Source: Aphanomyces cochlioides (taxonomy: Eukaryota > Oomycota > Saprolegniomycetes > Saprolegniales > Verrucalvaceae). Taken from it: a stretch of 64,000 nucleotides of DNA. The position numbers and the translations under genes were made by a program. This document shows, in pieces, positions 25,352 to 35,240 of the stretch. Location: contig JAHQRK010000004.1 in NCBI GenBank assembly GCA_019828595.1, positions 1,984,001-2,048,000 of the forward strand. Reading direction: 5' to 3'. The notes under the pieces were generated by a model. It was not told the origin of the DNA. It did no database searches and worked only from the letters and a program-made list of their open reading frames with translations. Position 1 is the first letter of the stretch; the number at the start of each line of letters is the position of its first letter.

Positions 25352-26485
25352 AGAGTGGCGCGCTTTCAGTGTGGAATTTTCCATCAAGGATCTCAAGAAA
25401 GGCGCGCGCTCTCATTCGAATCCAAGGGGTCAAGATCCTTACACCAATAAGATTTCATCCGCCGCCGTGGCTGCGCTGCGATCAAAGGAGACTTGAAATT
25501 GAGGATCATTGTCGTGATACATCTTGTTGCGGGATCCACTTCGCCGCCGTGGACAAATGAAGTGGACCCCGCAACAAGATTTATCACGCCACTCTCCTTC
25601 GTCAGTTTTTCGGGCAGTATGGTATGCATCTTGATGTTGGACTAGATGTTGGCCCATTTCTCCTGGTAACGTCTCGATTGATTCGTTTTCCCACGCCAAG
25701 GCCATCCTGCGCAAGCTATTTTGGCTCGACTTGCTGCAGCGATATAGCGTTAATTAAGATTGTACAGTTTCTAATGTCTCGACTTCCACGCTCGGTCATT
25801 CATGATCCTAGATGGCATTCATCGTGCTTGTTGCTTCACTTAGCAGCAAAGCCTCAATACTAAAAAAAACTCTTGGCGAAGTGTCATTTATCATTGAGAA
25901 GGTCATGAAGTATATACTACACGTACTCTGGTCCATAATATCAGCAACATTTGGGGTATAATTGGTGGATTAAGGCTGTTTCTACAGTAAAATCGATGCT
26001 GATTGGTTTATAAAACAGAGCAGAAAAGGAGCTTTGATTGGACACTTTTTGATCTTCAAACGGAGTTCTGGTTGTGAAATGACAGAAGTGTAAAAATTCC
26101 AAAAAATTTGACGACCAGTAGATTATGATGTGCGCCATCAAATAGACGAAGCTTAGACTTATGAGAGAGAGTAATTAAGTAAAGCACACTTTGTACTACA
26201 TTGTGGTCAAGCTAGAATTGCCGCTCGGAAACACAATACGTTGATCACAGCACAAACGCTGTTAAATGGTAAGGTTTGAGTTTCTCAAGCTCTATTTAAT
26301 CATCAGACAGGAACCCTGTCAGATCTACGGGTTGTATACCGTCTATGTGAAGCTAAATAGACCTCTTAACAGCTCCAACAACCAGCTATTGACGACAATC
26401 TTGCTCTCATCAACTACGTTGGCACTAAATAGTGCCCAGTGTCACAAATGAATATACAAAAAACAAATGTGTCAAATACTGTGTA
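25352..26485. other. Intergenic left flank of the transposon island
   Basis: No supported gene. It contains the 76-bp hairpin at 25513-25588, fragmentary minus-strand ORFs around it (25393-25714) and AT-rich DNA with TGATTGG boxes near 26004 and 26033. It ends at the TA target dinucleotide of the pogo-like element. Confidence 0.4.
25513..25588. repeat. Inverted repeat with 29-bp arms
   Basis: Left arm 25513-25541 and right arm 25560-25588 are reverse complements except for two positions; the loop is 18 nt. The core of each arm is CTTGTTGCGGG / CCCGCAACAAG. A transcript would fold into a strong hairpin. Confidence 0.85.
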
Positions 26486-26836
26486 CAGTGGAATCGAGAA
26501 TGGTAACGCCACATTTTACTTCGAGGGTTAGGTCCAAAATTCAAAATAACACACTATGATTGGTTGAGTCTCTTCGAACTTCGCGAAAATATCTAGCCAA
26601 TCATATCATGTAGAAGTGAAATTTTTTTCAAGACATTTTTTAAAATGCATTTTCAATAGGATATTAATAGGATATTAAAAAAGAGAGTACTCAACAACTA
26701 GAAAATGACCTGAATCAGAAACTTTACGATCAAATTCAATGAGATATGAACTCAAAGAGATCGTGTTTTATATTATTGTCTTTATCAATCACAAATATGT
26801 TGATTGGATAAGGGATAATAGGGGTCAGAATAGTGT

Positions 26837-26893
26837 AGGGGACTATGGTAGCAGAAATTGGCGTGGCTGATGAGCTCGTGAGTTCGAATCCCC
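26837..26893 (+). other. tRNA-like Pol III box pair inside the pogo element (weak)
   Basis: TATGGTAGCAG resembles an A box and GAGTTCGAATCC fits the B-box consensus GTTCGANNC, spaced about 30 nt. GGGGA at the 5' end can pair with TCCCC at the 3' end. D, anticodon and T stems do not pair properly, so this is not a functional tRNA; a SINE head or tRNA relic is possible. Confidence 0.25.
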
Positions 26894-27070
26894 TTCAAGC
26901 AATAAATTTTCCATAAAAATCAATAATTTTCCCGCAATCAATATCAATAATTTTTACACAATAAATATATTTTTCGGCTCAAATACAGTGAAGAATCAAT
27001 TAGCAGACAATCAAAGCCGTTGATGCGTCTACAATGAAGATGATCATTTAGACATGTATTATTGTGTTAC

Positions 27071-28282
27071 TCACTCCGCATCTAACCCACGCCTATCAGG
27101 CAATGCCTTTTCAAAACTACGTCGAATGTCGTCGCTACTGACCATACCCCAAGCCGTAATCGCTCGTTTGATGAGTGAGAGACGCTTTTGGCGACACGTA
27201 GTTGACTCTTCGTCATCATGATCGTCGCCATCACCGCCAACCAATTCTTCTTCGAGCCACAGGTCGCGCATATATCGCTTGAAGGGAGCCATTACTCCCA
27301 CATCCAAGGGCTGGAGCACAGACGTAGTATTGGGAGGTAATGGACACAACGTACTTCCCAGTTCTTCCGAGACAATGCGACGGGCTTCTTCGGTTACGTG
27401 AGCTTCAAAGTTATCCACCAGTATGACTGACTGATCAGTCAACTCGCCATTCAACACGTCACGTAGATACACCTTCCAAATTTCTGCGTCCATCCAGGCC
27501 CTCTTTTGGACCGCATAGTAGTGCCCTTGAGGATACGTTGGAAGCTCGTACGTTTCAATCAGGCCACCCTTTGTACCACGTACCACAAACATGATGGGCA
27601 GCTTAGAACCATCCGCTCGGGCAGCCAACACCGCCGTAATCCTCAACGAGTTCTTCTCGCCAGCCGATATCTTGGCGTTGCCACCCCGTAGGGACAGAAT
27701 GTACCGTGGAGGAGTGTCGTAATATATTGCAGTTTCGTCAATGTTGATGATTGCGTCCTTTCCATGGCCTTGATATGTTCGATGGAAGTCATCGGCAAAA
27801 TCGTCGTGAATTGCAAGTAGCTCAGCTTGCTTGATCTTGGACTTGCCTGCTCTTTGACGCGAGAATCCATTGCGGTAGGCAAATTCTCGCAATAGCCGCA
27901 CCAGACTGTTGTAGCCTCTTCCTTCGGTCTTGTTGTCGAGGTATCGGAGGAGCCACTCTCGTTGGTTGTGCTTGACCCAATGAATCAGATGCAGGACAGT
28001 CAAGGCTCGTTCAGATTCCCGCATCTGATTCACGAAGGCAAGCAAGCCAGGAGGGTCCACGAAGCATGGAGGTCGGCCACCGGGTGTGAGTTTCTTGCGC
28101 TTGCAGTCGCCGTTGTAACCCAGAATGGCATCAGCATTGTCGAGCCACGTGCGGAGCGTTCTTCGTGGAAGCTTCGTTTCTCGTTGAACATCGGCCAGAG
28201 AAGTTTCTTGGATCCTGCAGAGGATCTTCTTCTTCATGAGCATCGAGTAGGCGGTTTTCGGCTTCATTGAGGGTGTCGACAA
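27071..28282 (-). CDS. Pogo/Tigger-type DDE transposase
   Basis: An uninterrupted 403-residue ORF. N-terminal helix-turn-helix (TSLADVQRETKLPRRTLRTW), then a DDE_1 catalytic core with the three acidic positions in INIDETAIYYDT, VILVDNFEAH and LQPLDVGVMAPFKRYM (third residue Asp, DDD type). ISAGEKNSLRITAVLAARAD and LCPLPPNTTSVLQPLD are typical of pogo transposases. No stops or frameshifts are seen, so this copy may be young and active. A CCAAT box lies 76 bp before the start codon. Confidence 0.92.
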   Translation of the reverse strand: MSTPSMKPKTAYSMLMKKKILCRIQETSLADVQRETKLPRRTLRTWLDNADAILGYNGDCKRKKLTPGGRPPCFVDPPGLLAFVNQMRESERALTVLHLIHWVKHNQREWLLRYLDNKTEGRGYNSLVRLLREFAYRNGFSRQRAGKSKIKQAELLAIHDDFADDFHRTYQGHGKDAIINIDETAIYYDTPPRYILSLRGGNAKISAGEKNSLRITAVLAARADGSKLPIMFVVRGTKGGLIETYELPTYPQGHYYAVQKRAWMDAEIWKVYLRDVLNGELTDQSVILVDNFEAHVTEEARRIVSEELGSTLCPLPPNTTSVLQPLDVGVMAPFKRYMRDLWLEEELVGGDGDDHDDEESTTCRQKRLSLIKRAITAWGMVSSDDIRRSFEKALPDRRGLDAE

Positions 28283-28470
28283 TCCAACTTCAAAACTTGA
28301 CTGAAACGCTCGTTTTTTAAATTGAATGACATGGCGGGCGCGGGAATATTATTATGACCAATCAGATTAAGATATTTCGTAAAAAATTCTATTGGCTAAA
28401 TTTCGTCAACTTTCTTCGGTGGCGTATCATTCTCGATTTCACTGTAATCCAAATGTTGCTTATAATGCGG

Positions 28471-28526
28471 ATACAAAAAACAAATGTGTCAAATACTGTG
28501 TAATCCAAATGTTGCTCATAATGCGG
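28471..28526 (+). repeat. Intact copy of the 56-bp target unit split by the pogo element
   Basis: The unit ATACAAAAAACAAATG...AATGCGG at 28471-28526 is nearly identical to 26454-26485 joined to 28447-28470. The first unit is interrupted by the pogo-like element exactly at its TA; the second is not, and so shows the empty site. Confidence 0.9.
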
Positions 28527-28551
28527 ACCAGAGTAGTCATTATTCTTGATA

Positions 28552-30107
28552 CAGTCTGTTCGGAAATTATAGACGCAGACGCTTTATTTTGAGTTGAGCT
28601 ACCATATACTCGACCTTAGACCATAAGAATTCACTACAACATAAAAAGGCTGATTTTCGACCATCACACAATGCTAATCAATGAAGTTCGTTGATAATTT
28701 GGTGATTGTGTCTAGTACTGCTGATGTTTACATGACATGAAAGTCCACAATTTATAGATGCACACTAAGTCTACCAAGAAATGATTGGATTAAACTAACG
28801 GAACTAGACTGAAATTCATCCAATCACGTATCTATACGTGTTGTGTGGCGTCTAACGCATTCGACAAGTCATTTTTGCATTTGCACGATGCCACGAGGAC
28901 GAAAACTGACCGACCTAGAGGTTGGCAGAGTTCTCGGCCTCCACGAAGCCGGAATAAGCAATCGAGGCATTGCTAAGAAGATTGGTCGAAGCGAAAAGGC
29001 CATACGAACTGTTCTCCTCAATGCCAAGGAGGTGAGAACGAAGAAAAAGGTGGGTAGAAAGTTGGTTCTGAAGAAATGCCATGTCAGGCGAATCTTTAGA
29101 CTAGCTTGTGTGAAGCGTCTCTCTTGTAGAGAGATCGCAAAGGATCTTGGTTTTATCGTTAATAAGTCATGTGTTCATAGTGTACTGCGTGCATCGAAAT
29201 TCGCGAAATACATAAAGCGAAAACCTCGCCCACATCTCAAGAAGCATCATAAGATTGCTCTTATGCGCTTTGCCAAGCAATACATCAATAAACCAGGCTT
29301 CTGGCAGCGTGTCGTCTTTTCGGACGAAAAGAAGGTCAACTTAGACGGCCCTGATGGCTGTCAATACTACTGGCACGACTTACGTCGTGAGCCTGAAACG
29401 TACTCCAAGCGTGTCGTCGGTGGCGGATCTGTTATGGTCTGGGCGGCTGTGTGTGCCAAGGGAAAGTCTAGTCTAGCCATTCTCCGAGGGAAGCAAGATT
29501 CCAGCAACTATTGTGAAACCCTGTCAAAATATCTGCTGCCTTTTTTGACCGAGCTCCAAGAAAGCCATGCCATCCCTGAGCCAATTTTCCAACACGAATG
29601 CAAGTATTCACTCGTCAAGAGCCACTGCGAGCTTTTTGGAAGGAGCGAACATCATGCCGTCGGTTTGGCCGGCCAAGAGCCCCGATTTGAACGTTATTGA
29701 GAACGTTTGGGGGGTCTTGGCACGCTCAGTTTACCGAAATGGCCGCCAATTTCCTTCGAAAGAAGAATTGGAAGCCCAAATCCTGAAATCGTGGGAGCAA
29801 GTGAGTGTCTCTAACTTAGAGACACTCATCAATGATATGCCAACGCGAATGGCCGAGGTAGTCATTCGGGCAGGCTCAGGATTGACAGACAACTTAGATA
29901 ATTCCAATGCGTCTATTGTTTCTGGACTTAGTATTTTCTAATGTTTCATCTTTTCATGTACACGAATAGAGCAGAAAATGAACTGTGTAGCGCACTTCTT
30001 TCCACTCGAGTTGTCTTATCTTGCACTGAGAGCGCTCAAGTTGAATCGCTTTGTAAGCATTCCAGCATTGAAAAATGTTCGTGCGTCTATAGTTGCCGGA
30101 CAGACTG
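28552..30107 (+). mobile_element. Tc1/mariner-type DNA transposon with TIRs and TA duplication
   Basis: Left end CAGTCTGTTCGGAAATTATA (28552 on) matches inverted right end CAGTCTGTCCGGCAACTATA (30107 down); similarity covers about 26 bp with three mismatches. TA flanks both ends (28550-28551, 30108-30109). Length 1,556 bp. The single transposase gene is frameshifted. Confidence 0.9.
28888..29941 (+). pseudogene. Tc1/mariner transposase with frameshift at the second catalytic Asp
   Basis: Starts at MPRGRKLTDLEVGRVLGLHE with a paired helix-turn-helix region (ISNRGIAKKIGRSEKAIRTV; SCREIAKDLGF). First catalytic Asp is in VVFSDEKKVNLDGPDG; GGGSVMVWAAVCAKGKS is the usual core. At about 29592-29600, where FQxDNASIH is expected, the frame breaks: upstream frame reads IFQHE and the downstream frame resumes NASIHSSRATASFLEGA, consistent with a 2-nt deletion that removes the second Asp. 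The rest (WPAKSPDLNVIENVWG, third acidic residue Glu, DD34E type) is intact. Not able to make active transposase as it stands. Confidence 0.9.
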
Positions 30108-30195
30108 TAATCCATCCACTCGAGTTGTTTTTCCGCGCTTGACATGGAGCGGGCTGCCTCATCGATGAGGAGAGCTTACGACTGTTGCAGAAACA

Positions 30196-30358
30196 ATGAG
30201 CTCATTCTCAATCGCTTTGCGACGCTTGGTTTGATCTCTCTTGTGCTGTTTGTCGCGTTGTTTCTTCTCCAGGAGCGCTAATTGAGGATGTTTGGCGCTC
30301 CGAACGAGTTTGGCGTCCAGAGCATCGTAGTGCATGACCGACACAGTCCAAAGTTGCT
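30196..30358 (-). pseudogene. Duplicated fragment of the large unknown gene
   Basis: Collinear with 24733-24895 over 163 bp without indels and over 90% alike by eye. The encoded stretch HPQLALLEKKQRDKQHKRDQ matches HPQLAPLEKKQRDKQRKREQ of the gene at 21961-25273. Only the N-terminal basic coiled-coil coding part is present, so this is a gene fragment rather than a gene. Confidence 0.85.
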
Positions 30359-30372
30359 GCAAACTGAGCAAT

Positions 30373-30467
30373 AAAGAGCAGCAATGACCATGTCGATACA
30401 AAGATCATATCAACAGCAAGACTCCTGTTGATATGATCTTTGTATTGACAGGTCATTGCTGCTCTTT
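30373..30467. repeat. 95-bp near-perfect palindrome
   Basis: Left arm 30373-30416 and right arm 30425-30467 are reverse complements with one substitution and one single-base indel; the loop is 8 nt. It directly abuts the duplicated gene fragment at 30196-30358. Confidence 0.88.
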
Positions 30468-30513
30468 CATCCTCGCAAATTGTGTGAGTGAAAGCTCGCT
30501 CCAAGGCTGTAGA

Positions 30514-30855
30514 TCAAGGTATCGAGCTATCGATAGTATATTTGGCGAGAACTTTGCAGCAACGGGATGAATCGTGGAGAGTATTGAGTAACGCGCGGGA
30601 GACGTCGTTGAGGAATTGCAAGATATCGCGCTTGCATGGAGATGTGAAGCTGCACTTCAACAAGCCTAGTGCCAATTTTCAGTGTTTTAGTGCGTAGAAG
30701 CCGCGTTACCTTGGGAAAAAAGGTATACATGGACACAAGCGCTAGATATGCTTTATATATATCTTCTAAGCTTGTTCCAAGACGTCCGACAAGGTCTGGA
30801 AGGTCAATAAGGTTGTCGGCGGTATGATCTTTGTGGAGCCTCAAGAGATTGCATA
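30514..30855 (-). CDS. Hypothetical protein fragment, two exons
   Basis: Not recognised. Upstream exon reads LCNLLRLHKDHTADNLIDLP and GRLGTSLEDIYKAYLALVSM; a 44-nt GT-AG intron (30666-30709) joins it to CKRDILQFLNDVSRALLNTL and SSRCCKVLAKYTIDSSIP before TGA at 30514-30516. The splice-restored reading looks protein-like and continuous, but no start codon is evident, and AT-rich DNA precedes it. It may be the surviving 3' end of a gene broken by the adjacent rearrangements, or a small gene with an unseen 5' exon. Confidence 0.35.
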
Positions 30856-31016
30856 GTTTGTAAGATTTTCGTAATTATCATGTAAAAATTGATTAGAAAT
30901 ACACGAAAACACCAAATTTACATACTAAAATCAAGATAAATTTCAGATTTCGAGTATTTTTGGAGAAACAAATCAAATTTCAAATTACCAAACAGCAAAA
31001 ATAGCGCAAGGTGCAA

Positions 31017-32745
31017 ATGGCGGCGACAGGTGCGGCGGACGGAAAGGACAGGGAAAGACCAGTGGAGCTCATGAATCGATGTGTTTATAGATGAGCAGAA
31101 GAATATAGAGGATATGTTTGGATCCGATTCCGAATCGGAAGAAGATACGTTCAAAGGTGCGGCCGAAATCGACAAATTGCACACAACTGATCCAAATGAA
31201 TGGAACTAGGATCGTCGCTAAAACCCAGCGCCGTAAATGAGTCGTCATCGGGGTTGTTTGGTTCGGATTCTGAATCGGAAGAAGATGAAAAGCCAAAGAA
31301 GCTCAAGAAACCCACCAAAAGCGCATCCAAACCGCCTAAACCAGCCAAGCGCAAAGTATCAGCGCGAGCTGCTGATGACGATGAAGGCACGGAACGCCGA
31401 GTGGCCCAGCCGCGACGAGACGAAGGTACTAGCAAATATTATTTGTGTTTTTACTCAACACCAAATTGTCTAGGCGATGAATATGATTCAGGGGAAGAAG
31501 CTGTCCGGACTAAAGATGATGATGCATTCATCGACGACGAAGATGATTTGGGCGGCGTCTTGGACGAATACGACCAGGATAATCAAGTAGATCTGCACGG
31601 CGCTAGTTTGGTTAAATGTGCGGATTTACGTAGAATTTTGACGACGAGAGGCCGGACGATGAAGGCGATCGATTTACCTCCCGCCATGAAGACGATTACT
31701 TTGAGGAAACGCTCAAGTCGATGAAGACGGGCCGAGGACGCTCCAAACTCAAGATGTCCCAACAAGAAATCGAAACGCTAGTGCAGGTGCATTCCCTGGA
31801 AGCTGCCCAGTCTGACGGAAGGACTTCTCGGTTCATAGGAACTTTTGTACAATATGGACAAGGCGTACAACGACGACCAAGTCGCGATGGAAGAGAAGAA
31901 ACCCGCGCTTCAAAAAGTACGTTCTTGACCACGGAACTGAAGCTAGATTACTTCACACGTTTAGCTCAAGCTTGTAAACAGCGTCCTGCTCTTAGCTCGC
32001 AAGCATCAGCTGCAATTGCCGCTCTTGGACTTTGATTTCCTGGGTGTAGTTAAAAAATGGATCCAACCGATGGAAAACGGCTTGCTGCCGAACATTGGCC
32101 TGCGCACGAAGATGATTGAAATGTGCCAGACGCTACCCAGTACGACCGCCTCATCGATGGATATTGCATGACTTAAAAATGTCTAGTCGACAAGGAACAT
32201 TTGAAGCGCAGTGGCTTTGGCAAAGTGATCATGGCGCTGTGGAAACATCCGCATGAGACTCCAGAGAACAAGGAAATTTGTCGTCAACTCATCGATCGAT
32301 GGAGTCGTTCGGTCTTCTCCAAGACATTGGATTTCACCAAATTGAGCGAACTCGAAGCGGAAAAGCGCGAAGCAAACGGCGGCGTTCGCCCGACGATCGA
32401 TCGACGGTGCTTCAATATCCTCGATGGCGCTCACATATTCTTGGTAGACCGGCAAATCAACGCAACGTGGAGTCCGTGCGAAACCGTGGCTTCTTGAACC
32501 GAGGCAATACCGCGACAGACTCGAGTAATTCCTCGTCGCGCGTGCGCATGCCGGAACAAATCCGCATTGATTTTACGTTGCGACCGCAGCCAAAGGTCGA
32601 CGCAAGCCAAATTCCATCGACGAAAGTCGATCCCGAGTCCAAGAAAGCGCGGCTGATGAAGCGCATGCAAATCATCGCTCGCCCAACGAAACGAGCCAAA
32701 CGTGCGGTCAAGATGAGCATTGAAGGTCGCGGACTTCAGTCGTAG
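31017..32745 (+). CDS. IWS1: IWS1/Spn1 transcription elongation factor
   Basis: Partner of Spt6 on elongating RNA polymerase II. Start at 31017: MAAT joins DEQKNIEDMFGSDSESEED after an intron of about 63 nt, then a second intron leads to SSLKPSAVNESSSGLFGSDS. The acidic, lysine-rich N-terminal half is disordered, as in the family. The TFIIS N-terminal-like helical domain follows (TKMIEMCQTLPSTT; RSGFGKVIMALWKHPHETPE; NKEICRQLIDRWSRSVFS), the diagnostic part. The C-terminus is basic (KARLMKRMQIIARPTKRAKR). At least five short introns. The acidic motif FGSDSESEED occurs twice, 20 residues apart. Confidence 0.85.
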
Positions 32746-32891
32746 GAGAGCATTTGATTCCTGTGTTAATACCAGTTTCCATGACGTCGAGGCAGTCCGT
32801 CACGGAAAACCCTTCACCCCCAAATTTATAAACCCTGTAGTTACCCCTTTAACCCCTTCACCCCCAATAAAGTTGTTGGTTGGAAGCGTCA

Positions 32892-35240
32892 TGACCAAGT
32901 CCAAGGACGAAGCGCTGGCCGAGTTCAAGCAAGCTTTTCGCGAATATCTCGTAAGGATCTGCCAATATCTCGCGACATTGACGACTGACCTTCTAGGCGC
33001 ATGCAAATGTCGCGTCGGGAGAGGATATGGACGCGCTCATGGCTTGCTTGGCTCAACCTCTTCCAGTTTGCTTTCGCATCAACTTGGACGGCCTTGAATC
33101 CGAACGGTAGGTCCCACGCGCACACTAAGCTAGCTCACCACATCGTCTATCTAGATTGAAGACACTCTTGTCGACAACGTTTCAATTCCCACGCGAGACG
33201 TACTTCCACAACGACGTGGCCATCACACCTCCAGAGTACATTGCAGAGCGTTGAACCTTGTCGTTACCAGAGCTTGTCGTAGACCTCTTGCTTGGTATCC
33301 CCAAGACAAAACAGCTTGGCAAGTGGCTTGTGGGCGCGTTGCTTTCTCGAAAGCTGGTAGCTGACGACTCCATGACGTCGTCTTTGACCTGTAACATGTA
33401 GCTCATGTGGCCGGTCCAGTGCAGGATTTCCACAAAATCCTCCTTGCACACACCGAGTACGGCAACATCGACAGACAGGAAGCGGTGAGCATGCTCCCCG
33501 TGTTGCTCTTAGACGTCCAAGCCGGTCACAAAGTGCTCGATATGTGTGCATCTCCAGGCTCCAAGACAACCCAGATCCTCGATCTCGTCCATGATGGTAT
33601 GGTCGTCGCCAACGACATGAACAAGAAGCGAGCGTACATGCTCGTCCACCGTCTCTCCCGCAACACGCTGCAGTCCGCTGTCGTCACGTGCAGTCCTGGC
33701 CAAGAATTCCCTGGGCTGTACGAAGTTTCCACTGGCGCGTTGCAGTCCACGAATGCCTTTGACCGCGTCTTGTGCGACGTTCCATGCAGCGGCGATGGCA
33801 CGTTGCGCAAGAGCCAAGCTCTCTGGAAAGAATGGCATATTGGCCAAGGCCTCACGCTTTTTCCAACGCAGCTCGCATTGGCATTACGCGGTGCGGCGCT
33901 GCTAAAAGTCGGCGGCACGATGGTCTACTCGACGTGTTCTTTCAATCCAATCGAAGACGAAGCTGTCGTCGCTGAGCTGCTTCGACGCAGCGACGGCGCG
34001 TTGGAAGTCGTCGACCCTGATGGAAAGCTTCCGGGGCTACAATACCGCCCCGGCCGCGTCACATGGTCCGTCGGATGGCGCTCCAAGTCGAAGAGTCATG
34101 GAAAAGGCCACGTGCTCAAGAAGGTCGACGCGACGGATGAATTTCACGTCTGGTTTGACGACTACAACGAAGTGCCGACGCAGCTCCAAGGCGATCGCAT
34201 CCTCCGTTGCATGTTTCCTCCCACAGAGGCGTCGACGCAAGCGGCGTTGCGTCGGACGATGCGTCTCGTGCCCACTGACCAGGATTCCGGCGGCTTTTTC
34301 ATCGCCATCTTGCGAAAGACCAAGGAATTACCAGGCGTGAACCAGGGCGGCTTGGAACCGCTCGATGAAGTCCATGCGGGGCTGCCTCCTCCAGGCTACA
34401 TCTGCAAGTTGTGCCAAGGCGCTGGACATTACATGAAGCACTGCGAACTGTTTGATGCCGCGGCGTATGATAATTCAACGACCGACGAACCGACAACGAA
34501 AAAAGCCAAGATGGACGAAGATGCCAAAGCCGACAAGTCCGCAGAAGGAAGCAAGAAGGAAGAGCCGTACCGCCGCATTACCGACGACGTCTGGGCTGCC
34601 TTGACGTCGTTCTATGGCATTGCCGAGAACTCTTCCTTGCGCGTTCGTCCTCGTCTTCTCGAATGAAGCTCATGTGCTTTACATGTAGACACAGCTTTGG
34701 AGTCGGTCGGATTCGTCCGCCCAGATCAATTACGTCCAAGACGCGATTGCCGCCACGTGTTTAGCTGGCGATGCGCTCTCCGTAAGACGTCCTTCAAGCT
34801 CTTTTCATGACGATGGCGGTCGTTTCTAGGTTGTCAACACGGGACTCAAAGTGTTTTCCAAGACGTCGGATGGGTTCTTCCGGCCGACAAGTGAAGGCTT
34901 GGCCTCTCTTCGACCGCATTTGACCAAACGCTTGCTGGCGTTCTCGCTTGCCGACTTTAAAGTCCTCGTCGAGCGCACAGATGCCGTGCCGTTCTCTGCG
35001 CTGAATGATCTGGTCGCCGACGAGAGCACGAAAAATCTCGCTGAGCTCCCGCTCGGACCGGCCATTGGCATGCTCCTCAAGCCAGCATCCATTGGCTCCG
35101 TGGACGAGAAGACATGGACGTTGCTGCAAGAACGACTCCTGTGTAATCTTTGGCTCGGCAAAGGCTCCTTTATGCCGCGACTGTCGGCTGTCAAGCGCGC
35201 CGAGATGACAGAACTCTTGACAGCGTATTTGGACAATTAA
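32892..35240 (+). CDS. NSUN2: NSUN2/Trm4 tRNA (cytosine-5)-methyltransferase
   Basis: Methylates cytosines at C5 in tRNAs using S-adenosylmethionine. Start 32892 (MTKSKDEALAEFKQAFREYL). Substrate-binding N-terminus shows PLPVCFRINLDGLESER; PLAWYPQDKTAWQVA follows after an unusually short 36-nt intron (about 33235-33270). The RsmB/Nop2 core contains RQEAVSMLPVLLLDVQAGHK, LDMCASPGSKTTQILDLV (SAM motif I), DRVLCDVPCSGDGTLRKS with the Pro-Cys motif IV, and YSTCSFNPIEDEAVVAELL with the catalytic TCS motif. A CCHC zinc knuckle (CKLCQGAGHYMKHC) and NSUN2-type C-terminal domain (GLKVFSKTSDGFFRP; LLCNLWLGKGSFMPRL) follow; introns near 34640-34690 and 34783-34830 are required to reach the stop at 35240. 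The stop overlaps the stop of the convergent PAP2-like gene. Confidence 0.9.

Larger units (their letters stand above)
26486..28444 (-). mobile_element. Pogo-like DNA transposon, complete, with TIRs and TA duplication
   Basis: Left terminal repeat CAGTGGAATCGAGAATGG... (26486-26512) matches the inverted right end CAGTGAAATCGAGAATGA... (28444-28419) over about 26 bp with two substitutions and one indel. TA flanks both ends (26484-26485, 28445-28446), the expected Tc1/mariner/pogo target duplication. Length 1,959 bp. It encodes one intact transposase. An intact copy of its target is present at 28471-28526. Confidence 0.92.
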
